DNA of 64,000 nucleotides from Nocardia carnea NBRC 14403 (GTDB lineage: Bacteria; Actinomycetota; Actinomycetes; Mycobacteriales; Mycobacteriaceae), in NCBI RefSeq assembly GCF_000308515.1, contig NZ_BAFV01000072.1:60043-124042 (forward strand), read 5' to 3'. The translations under genes and the position numbers were made by a program. Under the pieces are notes generated by a model that saw only the letters and a list, made by a program, of their open reading frames with translations, did no database searches and had not been told where the DNA came from. The first letter of the stretch is position 1, and each line of letters begins with the position of its first letter. Positions 1 to 8,412 of the stretch are shown in pieces.

Positions 1-4
1 CCGC

Positions 5-337
5 CTACTGCGATGTCCCGAGGCATTCGCCGACGATTTTGGTGGTCGCGGCTTCGGCCTTGGTTTTGTCGTCCGGGCTCAGGCCGAGGGTCTCCGGATC
101 GGCCATCCGGGTATCGAACTCGTCGCTGATCATGGTTTGCAGGCCCTCTTGGGAAATACCTTCCGCCAGGTAGACCTTGGCGGCACAGTCGGCGAAGGCC
201 GGGTCTTTGAGACCTTTTTCCTGCAGGGCTTTCGACAGGTCCGCCTCGGTGAGCGCGGGCGCGGATTCGGTATCGCTACCGCAGGCCGCCAACAGCGGCA
301 GAATGACTAGGGTCGCGGCAAAAAGGGTCTTCCGCAC
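5..337 (-). CDS. Small secreted lipoprotein, function unknown
   Basis: A 110-residue protein starts at a GTG with AGAGG a few bases upstream. It begins with a short basic n-region (MRKTLF), a hydrophobic stretch and a lipobox LLAAC, so Cys19 should be lipidated and the protein anchored to the outer face of the membrane. The mature part is short, acidic and alanine-rich, with two further cysteines (FADCAAK and VGECLG) that could form a disulfide. I do not recognise a named family. The gene is divergent from the alpha/beta hydrolase at 581, with 243 bases between them that should hold both promoters. I am confident it is a lipoprotein; the function is unknown. Confidence 0.8.
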   Translation of the reverse strand: MRKTLFAATLVILPLLAACGSDTESAPALTEADLSKALQEKGLKDPAFADCAAKVYLAEGISQEGLQTMISDEFDTRMADPETLGLSPDDKTKAEAATTKIVGECLGTSQ

Positions 338-580
338 CGGGTTCCTCTCTCAGATGTATCACCTGGACGCCGCGGTGCTCGGGGGATCGTCCCACGGTCG
401 TCCGCGTGACGCCCACGCATGTGTGTAGTCGCAGTCACACTCGTGCCGCAACTCGGAAGCCGATAATTCGAGAAGGCTCACATCGCGCGACATCGAACAA
501 TACGGATGCGAACCGAACTGATGTCCCCTGCCTGCTGTTAATGTGATTCCGCAGTTCGGGTCCCGATCGGAGAGCTGGAT

Positions 581-1363
581 ATGACTGATCTCGAGCACCA
601 TCGCGAAGGCAGCGGTGAGCCCCTCGTCCTGGTCCACGGTGTGGGCAGCCGGTGGCAGGTGTGGGAACCGATCATCGGCACCCTCGCCGAACATTTCGAC
701 GTGATCGCGGTCGATCTGCCCGGTTTCGGCGGTTCCGCACCACTACCCCGGACCACCGTCGACACGCTGACCGGCGCGCTCGCCGATTTCTTGGCCGCCC
801 AGGGCATCGAGCGGCCGCATCTCGCGGGTAATTCGATGGGTGGCGGGATCTCGCTGAACCTCGGCGCCCGCGGCCTGGCACGCTCGGTGACAGCCTTCTC
901 ACCGATCTTCTTCTGGGACACACCGGGCCGGGTCTGGTGTCAGCAATCGCTGGGTCAGTCCAAGAAACTCGGCCGTATCCTCGGCCCGGCAATGCCGAAG
1001 GTGCTCGGCACACCGGCCGGCCGCACCGTGTTCTTGAGCCTGGTCTTCGGTAAGCCGTGGGCGGTCGATACGCAGACCGCCCTGGACACCGCCGAAGGCG
1101 CGGTGAAATCGCTGGGTTTCTCACCGGCGCTGGACTCGTTCACCGAGGCCGAACTCGCGGACCCGGCGGCGCTCGCGGACCTTCCGGTGACCATCGCCTG
1201 GGGTAACCGCGACATATTGCTCACCTACAAGACCCAGAGCCGGCGCGCCCGCGAGGTCCTCCCGCACGCCCGCCACATCACGCTGGAAGGCAGCGGGCAT
1301 ACGCCGTTCTACGACGATCCCGCCGCCTGCGCCCGCGTAATACTCGCCCAACTGCCCTCGTAA
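581..1363 (+). CDS. Alpha/beta-fold hydrolase
   Basis: A 260-residue single-domain alpha/beta hydrolase. The oxyanion-hole motif is LVHGVGS (about residues 17-23) and the nucleophile elbow is GNSMGG, with Ser85 as nucleophile. The acid is probably Asp211 (WGNRD) and the base His240 (GSGHTP), so the triad is complete. No signal peptide is seen, so it should be cytoplasmic. GGAGA lies a few bases before the ATG. The substrate cannot be told from sequence; relatives include esterases, lactonases and C-C bond hydrolases. It is transcribed alone and converges on the enoyl-CoA hydratase gene; the 236 bases between them show no clear feature. Confidence 0.85.
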   Translation: MTDLEHHREGSGEPLVLVHGVGSRWQVWEPIIGTLAEHFDVIAVDLPGFGGSAPLPRTTVDTLTGALADFLAAQGIERPHLAGNSMGGGISLNLGARGLARSVTAFSPIFFWDTPGRVWCQQSLGQSKKLGRILGPAMPKVLGTPAGRTVFLSLVFGKPWAVDTQTALDTAEGAVKSLGFSPALDSFTEAELADPAALADLPVTIAWGNRDILLTYKTQSRRAREVLPHARHITLEGSGHTPFYDDPAACARVILAQLPS

Positions 1364-1599
1364 CGGAACCCCGGAGACGCACCGGAGCGCAGTGTCCGCC
1401 GGCCACGGCAACGCGCACCGATACCGACGGCTGGGCGCGGAGGGCACCGGCGATAGCCGATATGTGGTCCGCTGCCCGTTCGGCCGCCCACTGACGATGC
1501 GGTTCGAACGGGCCGACCGCTTCCGGCAGTCGACGAGGCCGCTGACCGCCGGAGCGCCGGCCGAGGCCGGTTCGCTTCACCCGTGCGGCGCCGGAAACC

Positions 1600-2364
1600 T
1601 CAGCGACCCTGCCATACCGGGTCGCGCTTCTCGGCGAATGCGAGCGCGCCCTCGGCCGCGTCCTTGGAAGTGATCGCAGGAAGAGCGAGTTCCCCCTGCT
1701 TCGCGAAACCCTCGGCGGCACTCCAATCCGGGGACTCGTCGATGATCCGCTTACTGGCCGCCACCGCCAGCGGAGCCGCGGCCGCGATCTCACCCGCCAG
1801 CTCCAGCGCGACCTCCAGCGCCTCGCCGGGTTCGGTTACCCGGTTGACCAGCCCCAGCTGATGCAACCGTTCGGCGCTGATCCGGCCACCGGTCAACGCC
1901 AGTTCCGCCGCGATACTGCGCGGCAGGCGCTGAGTCAGGCGCATCACGCCGCCGGCCGCCGCCACGAGTCCGCGTTTCACCTCGGGGATACCGAATTTCG
2001 CGTCCCGGGCGGCGACGATGAGGTCACCGGAGAGTGCCAGTTCGAAACCACCGGCCAGGGCGAAACCCTCGACCGCCGAGATCATCGGTTTGGCCGGCGG
2101 TTTCGCGGTGATACCGAGCGGTCCGCGATGTTCGGTCACCGGGAATTCCCCGCGGGTCATCCCGATCAGATCCATTCCGGCGCTGAAGGTTCCGTCGGCC
2201 CCGGTGAACACGAGTACCCGCGCGGTATCGTCGGCCTCGAATTCGTCGATCGCGGCCTCGATCGCCTTCGCCGTCGCCAGGTCGATGGCGTTGCGCGCCG
2301 CGGGCCGGTTGACGGTGAGCACGGTGATCGCATCACACCGGTCCAGGAGCACGGTGTCGGTCAT
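1600..2364 (-). CDS. Enoyl-CoA hydratase/isomerase family protein (crotonase fold)
   Basis: A 254-residue crotonase-family protein, the usual length. Oxyanion-hole segments are visible: FSAGMDL near residues 58-64 and the AVEGFALAGGFELAL segment near residues 100-114. The first catalytic Glu position of classical hydratases seems to lie in the GFELAL region. It should act on an acyl-CoA in beta-oxidation or a degradation pathway. Its ATG shares one base with the TGA of the upstream thiolase gene (TGATG), so the two are translationally coupled and probably serve one pathway. The chain length or ring system of the substrate cannot be told. It could equally be an isomerase or hydrolase of the superfamily. 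Confidence 0.88.
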   Translation of the reverse strand: MTDTVLLDRCDAITVLTVNRPAARNAIDLATAKAIEAAIDEFEADDTARVLVFTGADGTFSAGMDLIGMTRGEFPVTEHRGPLGITAKPPAKPMISAVEGFALAGGFELALSGDLIVAARDAKFGIPEVKRGLVAAAGGVMRLTQRLPRSIAAELALTGGRISAERLHQLGLVNRVTEPGEALEVALELAGEIAAAAPLAVAASKRIIDESPDWSAAEGFAKQGELALPAITSKDAAEGALAFAEKRDPVWQGR

Positions 2365-3884
2365 CAGACTGTCCTCTCGCTGCGCAGAATGAAACGGTCG
2401 GCGGCGGTGATCTCGATGGCAGCGCCCAACCGGTCGCCGATGGTGCAGGCGGCGACGGTTTCGCTGTCCGTCGCCCGGACAAGTATGCGTGCCCCGGCCG
2501 GGTTCAGCGCACTGACCACCACGGCTTCGGCTTCGTCGCCAGCTTCGCCCTTGCGGTGCGGGATCGTGTACGCCTCGATAACCGCCGGGCCCGTATAGCC
2601 GGGATCCGTCTCGCGCCGCGCCACCGGGACTTCGGCCTCCACCGGACGGAACGGTTCGGCCGGCGGTTTCGCCGAGTACACGCCCACCCCGTGTTTGGTG
2701 ATGTACCAGCCGAGCGCGGTGGTGAGCCCGTAGTCGCCGGGATTGTCGCGCAGTATCCCGGCCATGGTGGCGATGCCGTGGGTGCTGTAGTTGTTGCCCG
2801 GACCGCCACCGAAGGTGAGACCGCCGGTGACCGTGAGCGATCGCGCGGGATCGTCGATCGGCAGGCCCAGCGCGGCGGCACCCACCTGCACGGCCACCGG
2901 GAAGCAGGAATACAGGTCGATATGGGCGATATCGTCGATACCGACCCCCGCGCCCGACAGCGCGGCCCGGCCGGCCGCCGCGATCGCCGGGGAGGCCGCC
3001 ATATCGGTGCGTTCCGAGACGTACCAGGTATCGGTGGCGGTGGCGCCGCCGTGCGGGAAGACCCACCGTTCGCGGGGCACCCCGGCCGCGTCCGCGGCCG
3101 CGGCGCTGCACAGGATGAGGCCCGCGCCCTGGTCGACGGTCAGGTTCGCCATCAGCAGTTTCGGATACGGGGTCGACACCATCCGGTTGTCGGGTCCGGT
3201 GGTGACGAGTTCGGTGACGGTCCGCTGCGTCGGCATCCAGGCGTACGGGTTGCGGGCCGCGACCTCGGAGAACCGCGACCACAGCCCGCCTATCCGCGCG
3301 CGATGGGTCGGGAGATCGAGACCGAGACGGTTGCGCATCGCCGATTCCATCAGCGCGTATATGTAGATCGGGCCCCACAGCCCGGCCGCGGTTTCCATCG
3401 CCGAACTGGGGGCGTCGGTGGCGCCGATGATCTCGTCGGGGACGGCGTTCTCGTGCTGTTCGGGCCAGCCGGGGTCCACACCGGTTTTTTTGGCCTTGTT
3501 GAGCGAAGCCACCGATTCGGCGCCGCAGATCAGCGCGATATCGCATTTACCCTCGGTGATCTGCCGTCCCAGTAGGTTGAGCAGCCGCTGGGGGGCGTCG
3601 CCGCCGGCGGGCGCGGATTGCAGGGTCCGTTTCGGGGAGGCGCCGATCTGCGCAGCGACCGTCGCGGCAAGGTTCGGGTAGGAGCCGCTGACCGTGGCGA
3701 CGGCGGCCACCACATCGGCGGATCGCAGCAGCGCATCGCCGGTTCCGCTGTCCGTACCGGCCCGGCGCAGCGATTCCGCCGCCAATTCGACTGCCCCGGG
3801 CAGACCTGGTTCACCGGACCGATGCACGATCTGTCCGACTCCGACGAGCACCGGTGTGCGCGGGTCCATTCCGGCTGGCAGCAT
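2364..3884 (-). CDS. Acetyl-CoA acetyltransferase / SCP-x type thiolase-like protein
   Basis: A 506-residue protein starting MLPAGMDPRTPVLVGVGQ, typical of the actinobacterial thiolase-like acetyl-CoA acetyltransferases rather than FadA-type thiolases. Conserved blocks include LICGAESVASL, HIDLYSCFPVAVQ (the Cys-containing active-site loop near residue 320) and GGPGNNYSTHGIATM near residue 370. A C-terminal beta-rich region (ending ADRFILRSERTV) looks like the extra domain of this family. GGAGG lies close before the ATG at 3884; an in-frame ATG five codons downstream is an alternative start. It is the first gene of a two-gene operon with the crotonase. A role in the thiolytic step of fatty-acid, sterol-side-chain or related breakdown is inferred. 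Confidence 0.82.
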   Translation of the reverse strand: MLPAGMDPRTPVLVGVGQIVHRSGEPGLPGAVELAAESLRRAGTDSGTGDALLRSADVVAAVATVSGSYPNLAATVAAQIGASPKRTLQSAPAGGDAPQRLLNLLGRQITEGKCDIALICGAESVASLNKAKKTGVDPGWPEQHENAVPDEIIGATDAPSSAMETAAGLWGPIYIYALMESAMRNRLGLDLPTHRARIGGLWSRFSEVAARNPYAWMPTQRTVTELVTTGPDNRMVSTPYPKLLMANLTVDQGAGLILCSAAAADAAGVPRERWVFPHGGATATDTWYVSERTDMAASPAIAAAGRAALSGAGVGIDDIAHIDLYSCFPVAVQVGAAALGLPIDDPARSLTVTGGLTFGGGPGNNYSTHGIATMAGILRDNPGDYGLTTALGWYITKHGVGVYSAKPPAEPFRPVEAEVPVARRETDPGYTGPAVIEAYTIPHRKGEAGDEAEAVVVSALNPAGARILVRATDSETVAACTIGDRLGAAIEITAADRFILRSERTV

Positions 3885-4193
3885 ACGTCCTCCGCTTCCT
3901 CACTGAAGTAAACCGCTGAAATGCGCGGTTAACTTCTCGATTAGACCATGGAGTGATCTACGGCGCTCTCGAGCAACGATTCCACGGACTCACCGCTGGT
4001 GACAATTCAGCAACAACCCCGCCGACCTGTGTGACACCAGCAGGGAACCGCCGCGCAAAGCCTCTGATCAGCCCATATCCACTGCTAACATGACCGCGAT
4101 CTGCCAGCCAGTCGAAATGAGCCGTGTAACAGATCCCGAGGTGCCCACGTTTATCCGCGGCGATTCTCGACGCAACCCGGAGGTCCGACGGAC
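3885..4193. other. Intergenic region between divergent genes
   Basis: About 309 bases without a convincing gene, lying between the divergent thiolase operon and the first DUF4185 gene. It should hold both promoters. I see no clear palindrome. GGAGG at 4179-4183 is the ribosome-binding site of the DUF4185 gene. Confidence 0.5.
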
Positions 4194-5300
4194 TTGAAAA
4201 GAACCGGATCCATACTTATGTCTCTGCTGGCGGGCGCATCGGCCGCAATGCTCGCGGCGACCGCACCGGCCACGGCGAATCCCAACGCCATCAATCCCAT
4301 ACCGGTGCTGAACGGCACCAATGGGCTTCCGCAATTACACGGGGCCACCCGGGCCGTTTTCCAGGTCACCGGTATGGCCAGCCCGAACGGCACCCACACC
4401 TACAACATGCTCGGCACCGATCTGGGCATCATGTGGGACAACGGGCACGGTGAAATGCTCACCGCGTTCGGTGATACCGCCGGCGTCGGATTCCCCAATC
4501 TCCTGTCCGGCAGTATGTGGGCGTGGCGCAGCAATGTGCTGGTCCGCAGCCATACCCACGACCCCCGGCACGGCATCTACTTCGACAGCGTGGTCCGCGA
4601 CGTCTTCGGTCAGGCCCGTGATCTGATCCCCAGCCCGAAGATTCCGTTCCTGGAGATCAGCCGTATTCCGACCGCCGGCATCTCGGTGAACGGCGTGCAG
4701 TACATGAGCATGATGTCGGTGAAGACGTGGGATACCCCCGGCGAATGGACAACCAATTATTCCGGGCTGGCCGCGTCCGCCGACAACGGCGAAACCTGGG
4801 CCGATCTGACATTCGCCCGCCGGCCCAACGAAGGCGCCAACCGCAATTTCCAGATGAATGCCTTCGCGAAAGACGGTGGCTACGTTTATGTTTACGGTAC
4901 CGCGTCGGGCCGCGACAATGCCGCCTACATATCCCGGGTCCGCGAGGCGGATATCCAGAATCTGGGCGCCTACGAATACTGGGACGGCGGTAGTTGGAAG
5001 CACGGCGACGTGAACGCCGCGAAGCCGATCATGCACGGGGTCGGCGAATTGTCGGTCATGTGGAACGACCATCTGGGTCAATATGTTTCGCTGACCACCG
5101 ACCCGTTCAATTCGGTGGTGATGCGTACTGCCCCCGCCCCCCAGGGCCCGTGGAGCCCGCCCCGGGTGCTGATCGACGCGCGAGAGCTGCCGACCGCGTA
5201 CGCGCCCTCGATCTTCCCGTATCAGACCGGTAGTGACCTGTACTTCCTCACCACCGTCCACAACCAGTACAACGTGGTCCTGATGCGCACTCGCCTCTGA
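4194..5300 (+). CDS. Secreted DUF4185 domain protein (copy 1)
   Basis: A 368-residue exported protein. TTG is the likely start, ten bases after GGAGG; an ATG at 4218 is an alternative. The N-terminus is a Sec signal peptide (MKRTGSILMSLLAGASAA, cleavage probably after ATAPATA). The rest fits DUF4185, a beta-propeller-like family of mycolic-acid actinomycetes: repeated aromatic and Asn/Asp-rich strands such as GTDLGIMWDNGHGEM, YEYWDGGSWKHG and VMWNDHLGQYVSLTTD. In mycobacteria the family has been linked to arabinan degradation (endo-D-arabinofuranase activity), so a cell-wall polysaccharide substrate is plausible but inferred. A close paralogue lies at 12038-13129. It is followed after 74 bases by the erythromycin-esterase-like gene. 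Confidence 0.85.
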   Translation: MKRTGSILMSLLAGASAAMLAATAPATANPNAINPIPVLNGTNGLPQLHGATRAVFQVTGMASPNGTHTYNMLGTDLGIMWDNGHGEMLTAFGDTAGVGFPNLLSGSMWAWRSNVLVRSHTHDPRHGIYFDSVVRDVFGQARDLIPSPKIPFLEISRIPTAGISVNGVQYMSMMSVKTWDTPGEWTTNYSGLAASADNGETWADLTFARRPNEGANRNFQMNAFAKDGGYVYVYGTASGRDNAAYISRVREADIQNLGAYEYWDGGSWKHGDVNAAKPIMHGVGELSVMWNDHLGQYVSLTTDPFNSVVMRTAPAPQGPWSPPRVLIDARELPTAYAPSIFPYQTGSDLYFLTTVHNQYNVVLMRTRL

Positions 5301-5374
5301 TCGCGGTTGACCTAAACGATAGTTGAGGTACGAGGCTGGTTCCCGACACTCCGACGAGCCACCAGGAGCCTGGC

Positions 5375-6631
5375 GTGACCACGACCTCGACATCCACCGA
5401 TACCGCCGGCGCAGTGCACCGGTGGCTGCGCGACAACGCGCGGCCCGTACACGGAACCGACGCCGCCGATACCGGTCCGGATCTGCGGACGCTGACCGAC
5501 CACCTGGCCGCGGCCACCGTGGTCGGCCTCGGCGAATCCACCCGCTTCTCGCACCAGACCTACGGGATCCGGGAACGGATTCTTCGCACCTTGGTCGGCG
5601 AGCACGGCTTCCGTGCCCTCGCCATCCAGGACAGCGCACGTTCCGGCGCCAGGCTCGACGCCTACGTACGCACGGGCAGCGGTGATCCGCACACCGCGCT
5701 CGCCGGCGCCTGGCGCCCCCTGCGCACGGCCGAAACCGTCGCGACGCTCGAATGGCTGCGCGCCTACAACATCGACCATCCCGGCGATCAGGTCGGCATT
5801 TTCGGCATCCGGCCGGCGTCCGCCGAATCCGCCGACTACGACGAGGTGCTCGCCTACGCCCACCGGTGGGCTCCGGACCGGGCCGGCGAACTCGCCGCAC
5901 ATCTGACCCCGATCCGCAGTGCACACCGGATCGACGAGCATGTCCAGCATCACCAGGGCATCCACCCCGGCCGGCCGTTCGCCGAAGGCGCCCGCGCCGC
6001 ACTCACGCTGCTGCATTCGTTGCCGCAGCCGGCCGGCCCCGAGGCCGCCGCGGCCTATTCGAGGACACTCGACCGCGCCCGGCTGATCGTGGCCTTCCAC
6101 GAGAACAGCGTGGCGGGTCGCGGGAGCTTCGGTGGCGACGACCCAGAACCGGCCCGGGCGATCATCGACCACCACCTCGCCACCGGTGCACGAATCGTGT
6201 ATTGGGACGGGATCGCCCACACCGCCGGTGCCGAGATCGGCCTCGGCGCGGCCGAGACCCGGTTCCACGGTGAAGGCAGCGGGCTGCGCGCATATTTCGG
6301 TACCGGCTACCTCTCGGTGGCGATCGGTTTCCAGCACGGCGATCTGGGCTCGGCAATTGCGCCCGGCCCGCACCCGGACCTCATCGACGCCGATCTGGGG
6401 ACCGTCGACCTGCCCGCCTACTACGTCGACCTGCGCGACGACGCACCGCCGGCGGTCCGGGCATGGCTGTCGGCACCGGCACGGATGCGGGTGATCAGTG
6501 GCGTGTACGACCCTGCCGAAGACGAGGCCGCGCGGTTCGAGGTGAGTTCGCCGGCAGCGGCTTTCGACATCCTCGTCCACGTCCGTGAAACCTCGCCGGT
6601 GCATTGGCTGCCCGACCCCGCCGACAAGTGA
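5375..6631 (+). CDS. Erythromycin esterase family protein
   Basis: A 418-residue protein of the erythromycin-esterase fold, starting at a GTG with AGGAG just upstream. Recognisable blocks are VVGLGESTRFSHQTYGIRE (Glu54 in the active-site loop), the GEHGFRALAIQDS strand and, later, RIVYWDGIAHTAG, which corresponds to the VVWAHNxH region of the family. Erythromycin esterases open the macrolactone ring, but most family members have no known antibiotic activity. The catalytic His normally three residues after the Glu (GEATH) is Arg57 here; His60 is the nearest substitute. Macrolide hydrolysis is therefore doubtful and another hydrolytic role is possible. No signal peptide is present. Confidence 0.78.
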   Translation: MTTTSTSTDTAGAVHRWLRDNARPVHGTDAADTGPDLRTLTDHLAAATVVGLGESTRFSHQTYGIRERILRTLVGEHGFRALAIQDSARSGARLDAYVRTGSGDPHTALAGAWRPLRTAETVATLEWLRAYNIDHPGDQVGIFGIRPASAESADYDEVLAYAHRWAPDRAGELAAHLTPIRSAHRIDEHVQHHQGIHPGRPFAEGARAALTLLHSLPQPAGPEAAAAYSRTLDRARLIVAFHENSVAGRGSFGGDDPEPARAIIDHHLATGARIVYWDGIAHTAGAEIGLGAAETRFHGEGSGLRAYFGTGYLSVAIGFQHGDLGSAIAPGPHPDLIDADLGTVDLPAYYVDLRDDAPPAVRAWLSAPARMRVISGVYDPAEDEAARFEVSSPAAAFDILVHVRETSPVHWLPDPADK

Positions 6632-6683
6632 TATCCGACCCCGAAGCGATACGAACCGGGCACCGCGTCCATACACTGGCCGT

Positions 6684-7343
6684 ATGGACGCGGCCGAGTG
6701 GGATGCGCGGTATGTGCAGAGCGAACTGGTGTGGGGCGCACCGCCGAACAACACGGTGGTGGAGTTCGTGCACGGGCTGGACCGGCGCATACCGCGCGCG
6801 CCCGGCCCGGACGGCACGGTTCCCGAATTCCCGCGCGCACTGGATCTGGCCAGCGGGGAGGGCCGTAACGCGCTGTGGCTGGCCACCCACGGCTGGCAGG
6901 TGCACGCGGTGGATTTCTCCCAGGTCGGGATCGATAAGGGTCGTACGGTGGCGACACGGCTGACCCGGTCGATCCGGGAGCGGATCACCTGGCAGTGCGC
7001 CGATCTCACCGAACCGGGTGTGGATATCGGCGGGCCGTACGAACTGGTCCTGATGGTGTTCCTGCACCTGCCGGCCGGGCAGCGTCGCGAGATGGTCCGG
7101 CGGGCGGCGCAACTGCTCACCCGCGGCGGCATGCTGCTCGTACTCGGGCACGACAGCGCGAATCCGGAACGAGGGCACGGCGGTCCGCAGGATCCGGAGA
7201 TCCTGTTCACGCCCGAGGATGTGGTCGCCGATCTGGGCGAGGACAGCGGCCTGCAGATCGATACCGCCCAGCAGGTCCTGCGGCCGACCGAAGCAGGAGA
7301 TGCGATCGATGCCCTCGTGGTCGCCACCAAACCGGTTGAATAG
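6684..7343 (+). CDS. Class I SAM-dependent methyltransferase
   Basis: A 219-residue methyltransferase starting MDAAEWDARY. Motif I is LDLASGEGRNALWLA and the acidic residue closing the next strand is in HAVDFS, which should bind the SAM ribose. Motif IV-like ELVLMVFLHLP and the late LLTRGGMLLVLGHD segment follow. Overall it resembles the TehB/thiopurine-methyltransferase-like group, which methylates small molecules or metalloids. The ATG at 6684 is chosen because the protein family starts there; upstream in-frame codons overlap the end of the preceding gene. It lies 52 bases after the esterase-like gene on the same strand and may be co-transcribed. Confidence 0.82.
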   Translation: MDAAEWDARYVQSELVWGAPPNNTVVEFVHGLDRRIPRAPGPDGTVPEFPRALDLASGEGRNALWLATHGWQVHAVDFSQVGIDKGRTVATRLTRSIRERITWQCADLTEPGVDIGGPYELVLMVFLHLPAGQRREMVRRAAQLLTRGGMLLVLGHDSANPERGHGGPQDPEILFTPEDVVADLGEDSGLQIDTAQQVLRPTEAGDAIDALVVATKPVE

Positions 7344-7414
7344 CCCCGGACCACGCAGGCGATACGGTCAGGCGCCTGTGTCAGCGCGGCCCGTTCGACT
7401 CGAGATGGGTAGTC

Positions 7415-8014
7415 TCACCGACTCCAGCGCCGGAACCAGGGCGCGAGTGTTTCGGCGATGGTGTCGAATCCCTTCTTGAGAGAATGCGGCTGTCCGGCGA
7501 TAACCCTGACCTCTGCCGCGTCCGCCAGGTCCGGGATGCCGAACGGATCGCTACCACCGTTGATCACCACGACCTCGGCCGGTGCGGCGGCCAGTAATTC
7601 GTCGCGCCGGGATTTCTCCGGTTTCCCGGGCGGATGCAGCGGGAAGGACACCGCCACGATGCCGCGGGCGCCGAGTTCGCCGGCGGTCCGGCAGGCTACC
7701 CGCGCCCCGTTGCTGCGGCCGCCCTGTATCAGCGGCAGATCGGGGCCGAGGTCCGACCGCAGGGCGGCGACGAGTTCGGCCCAGGCCCTGTCCTGCGGCT
7801 CCGGCTTACCGGGCGCACGGCGGCCGGCCACCCGATAGGGCTGCAGGACTCGGGCCACCACACCGCCCGCGGCCAGTGCCGTATCGCGCACCGTCAGGAT
7901 GTCCCGGCCGTCCACACCGCCACCGGCGCCGTGGGTGAATACCAGCAGGAAGGCGGGGTCGTCCGGGTGGTCGATCTCGGCCTCGGCGGGCCCGGCGCTC
8001 GTCTCGATCCGCAC
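7415..8014 (-). CDS. Alpha/beta hydrolase of the KANL3/TEX30 (dienelactone-hydrolase-like) type
   Basis: A 199-residue small alpha/beta hydrolase. It starts at GTG with MRIETSAGPAE, then has the oxyanion strand LLVFTHGAGGG, the nucleophile elbow GGRSNGARVA (Ser at the centre), the strand EVVVINGGSDPFG carrying the probable Asp, and the final GQPHSLKK with the His. This arrangement and length match the KANL3/Tex30-like predicted hydrolases. The substrate is unknown. The gene converges on the methyltransferase with 71 bases between. Confidence 0.8.
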   Translation of the reverse strand: MRIETSAGPAEAEIDHPDDPAFLLVFTHGAGGGVDGRDILTVRDTALAAGGVVARVLQPYRVAGRRAPGKPEPQDRAWAELVAALRSDLGPDLPLIQGGRSNGARVACRTAGELGARGIVAVSFPLHPPGKPEKSRRDELLAAAPAEVVVINGGSDPFGIPDLADAAEVRVIAGQPHSLKKGFDTIAETLAPWFRRWSR

Positions 8015-8412
8015 ACCTCACCCTATCTACTCCGGGACCGGGCGCACTGCCGCGCGCCGGTGCGTCGCGGCACCCGGGCTGCACCGTAAATACCTGATCA
8101 GAACGTGTCTATCCGAAAATCGGGGAGGGTGGAGCTCGGATTCCGCGATATCGCCGGCGGCACTGTCATAGGGCGTCATATACCCCTGGGACCGCCCTTG
8201 GCCGGTTGTTTTTGCAGGTCACGGAGCCGCGGCCTGTTTTCCGCGTCACATTGCCGCGAGAAGCTTTGCCGACTGCCTTACCCGTCGGTAATATAGGTTG
8301 TAAGTTACCCGCGAGTAGCCTGCCGCGTTCCGGTAGCTACCCGGTGGCAACAACGGGCGGGAACGGCTAACCACACCGACCGCACCCGACTCAACGGAGA
8401 GTGAGTATCACA
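8015..8412. other. Upstream region of fadE5
   Basis: About 400 bases between the divergent hydrolase and fadE5. It contains the near-palindrome at 8305-8319 described separately. No gene is convincing here; a 63-codon ORF at 8105-8296 has no family resemblance. Confidence 0.45.
8305..8319. promoter_or_regulatory. Candidate operator TTACCCGCGAGTAGC upstream of fadE5
   Basis: An imperfect palindrome (ideal form TTACCCGCGGGTAA), about 94 bases before the fadE5 ATG. The same 15 bases occur exactly at 59731-59745 just before trmB-NYN-mmpL3. Shared spelling in two lipid-related promoters suggests one regulator, but no protein has been assigned. Confidence 0.4.

Noticed and set aside
5315..5325. 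AACGATAGTTG repeated upstream of the VanW gene near 15973
   Set aside because: An 11-base match is common by chance in a window this size.
5307..5334. Possible promoter TTGACC - TACGAG before the esterase-like gene
   Set aside because: The -10 lacks the final T and the spacer is 16; too weak to list.
5312..7354. Very long minus-strand ORF opposite the esterase and methyltransferase genes
   Set aside because: High GC leaves the opposite frame open; composition is Arg/Pro/Ser-rich with no family match, while the plus-strand genes have clear motifs.
8099..8112. KstR-like sequence AGAACGTGTCT upstream of fadE5
   Set aside because: The second half lacks the GTT of the AACnnGTT core and the site is 300 bases from the gene.
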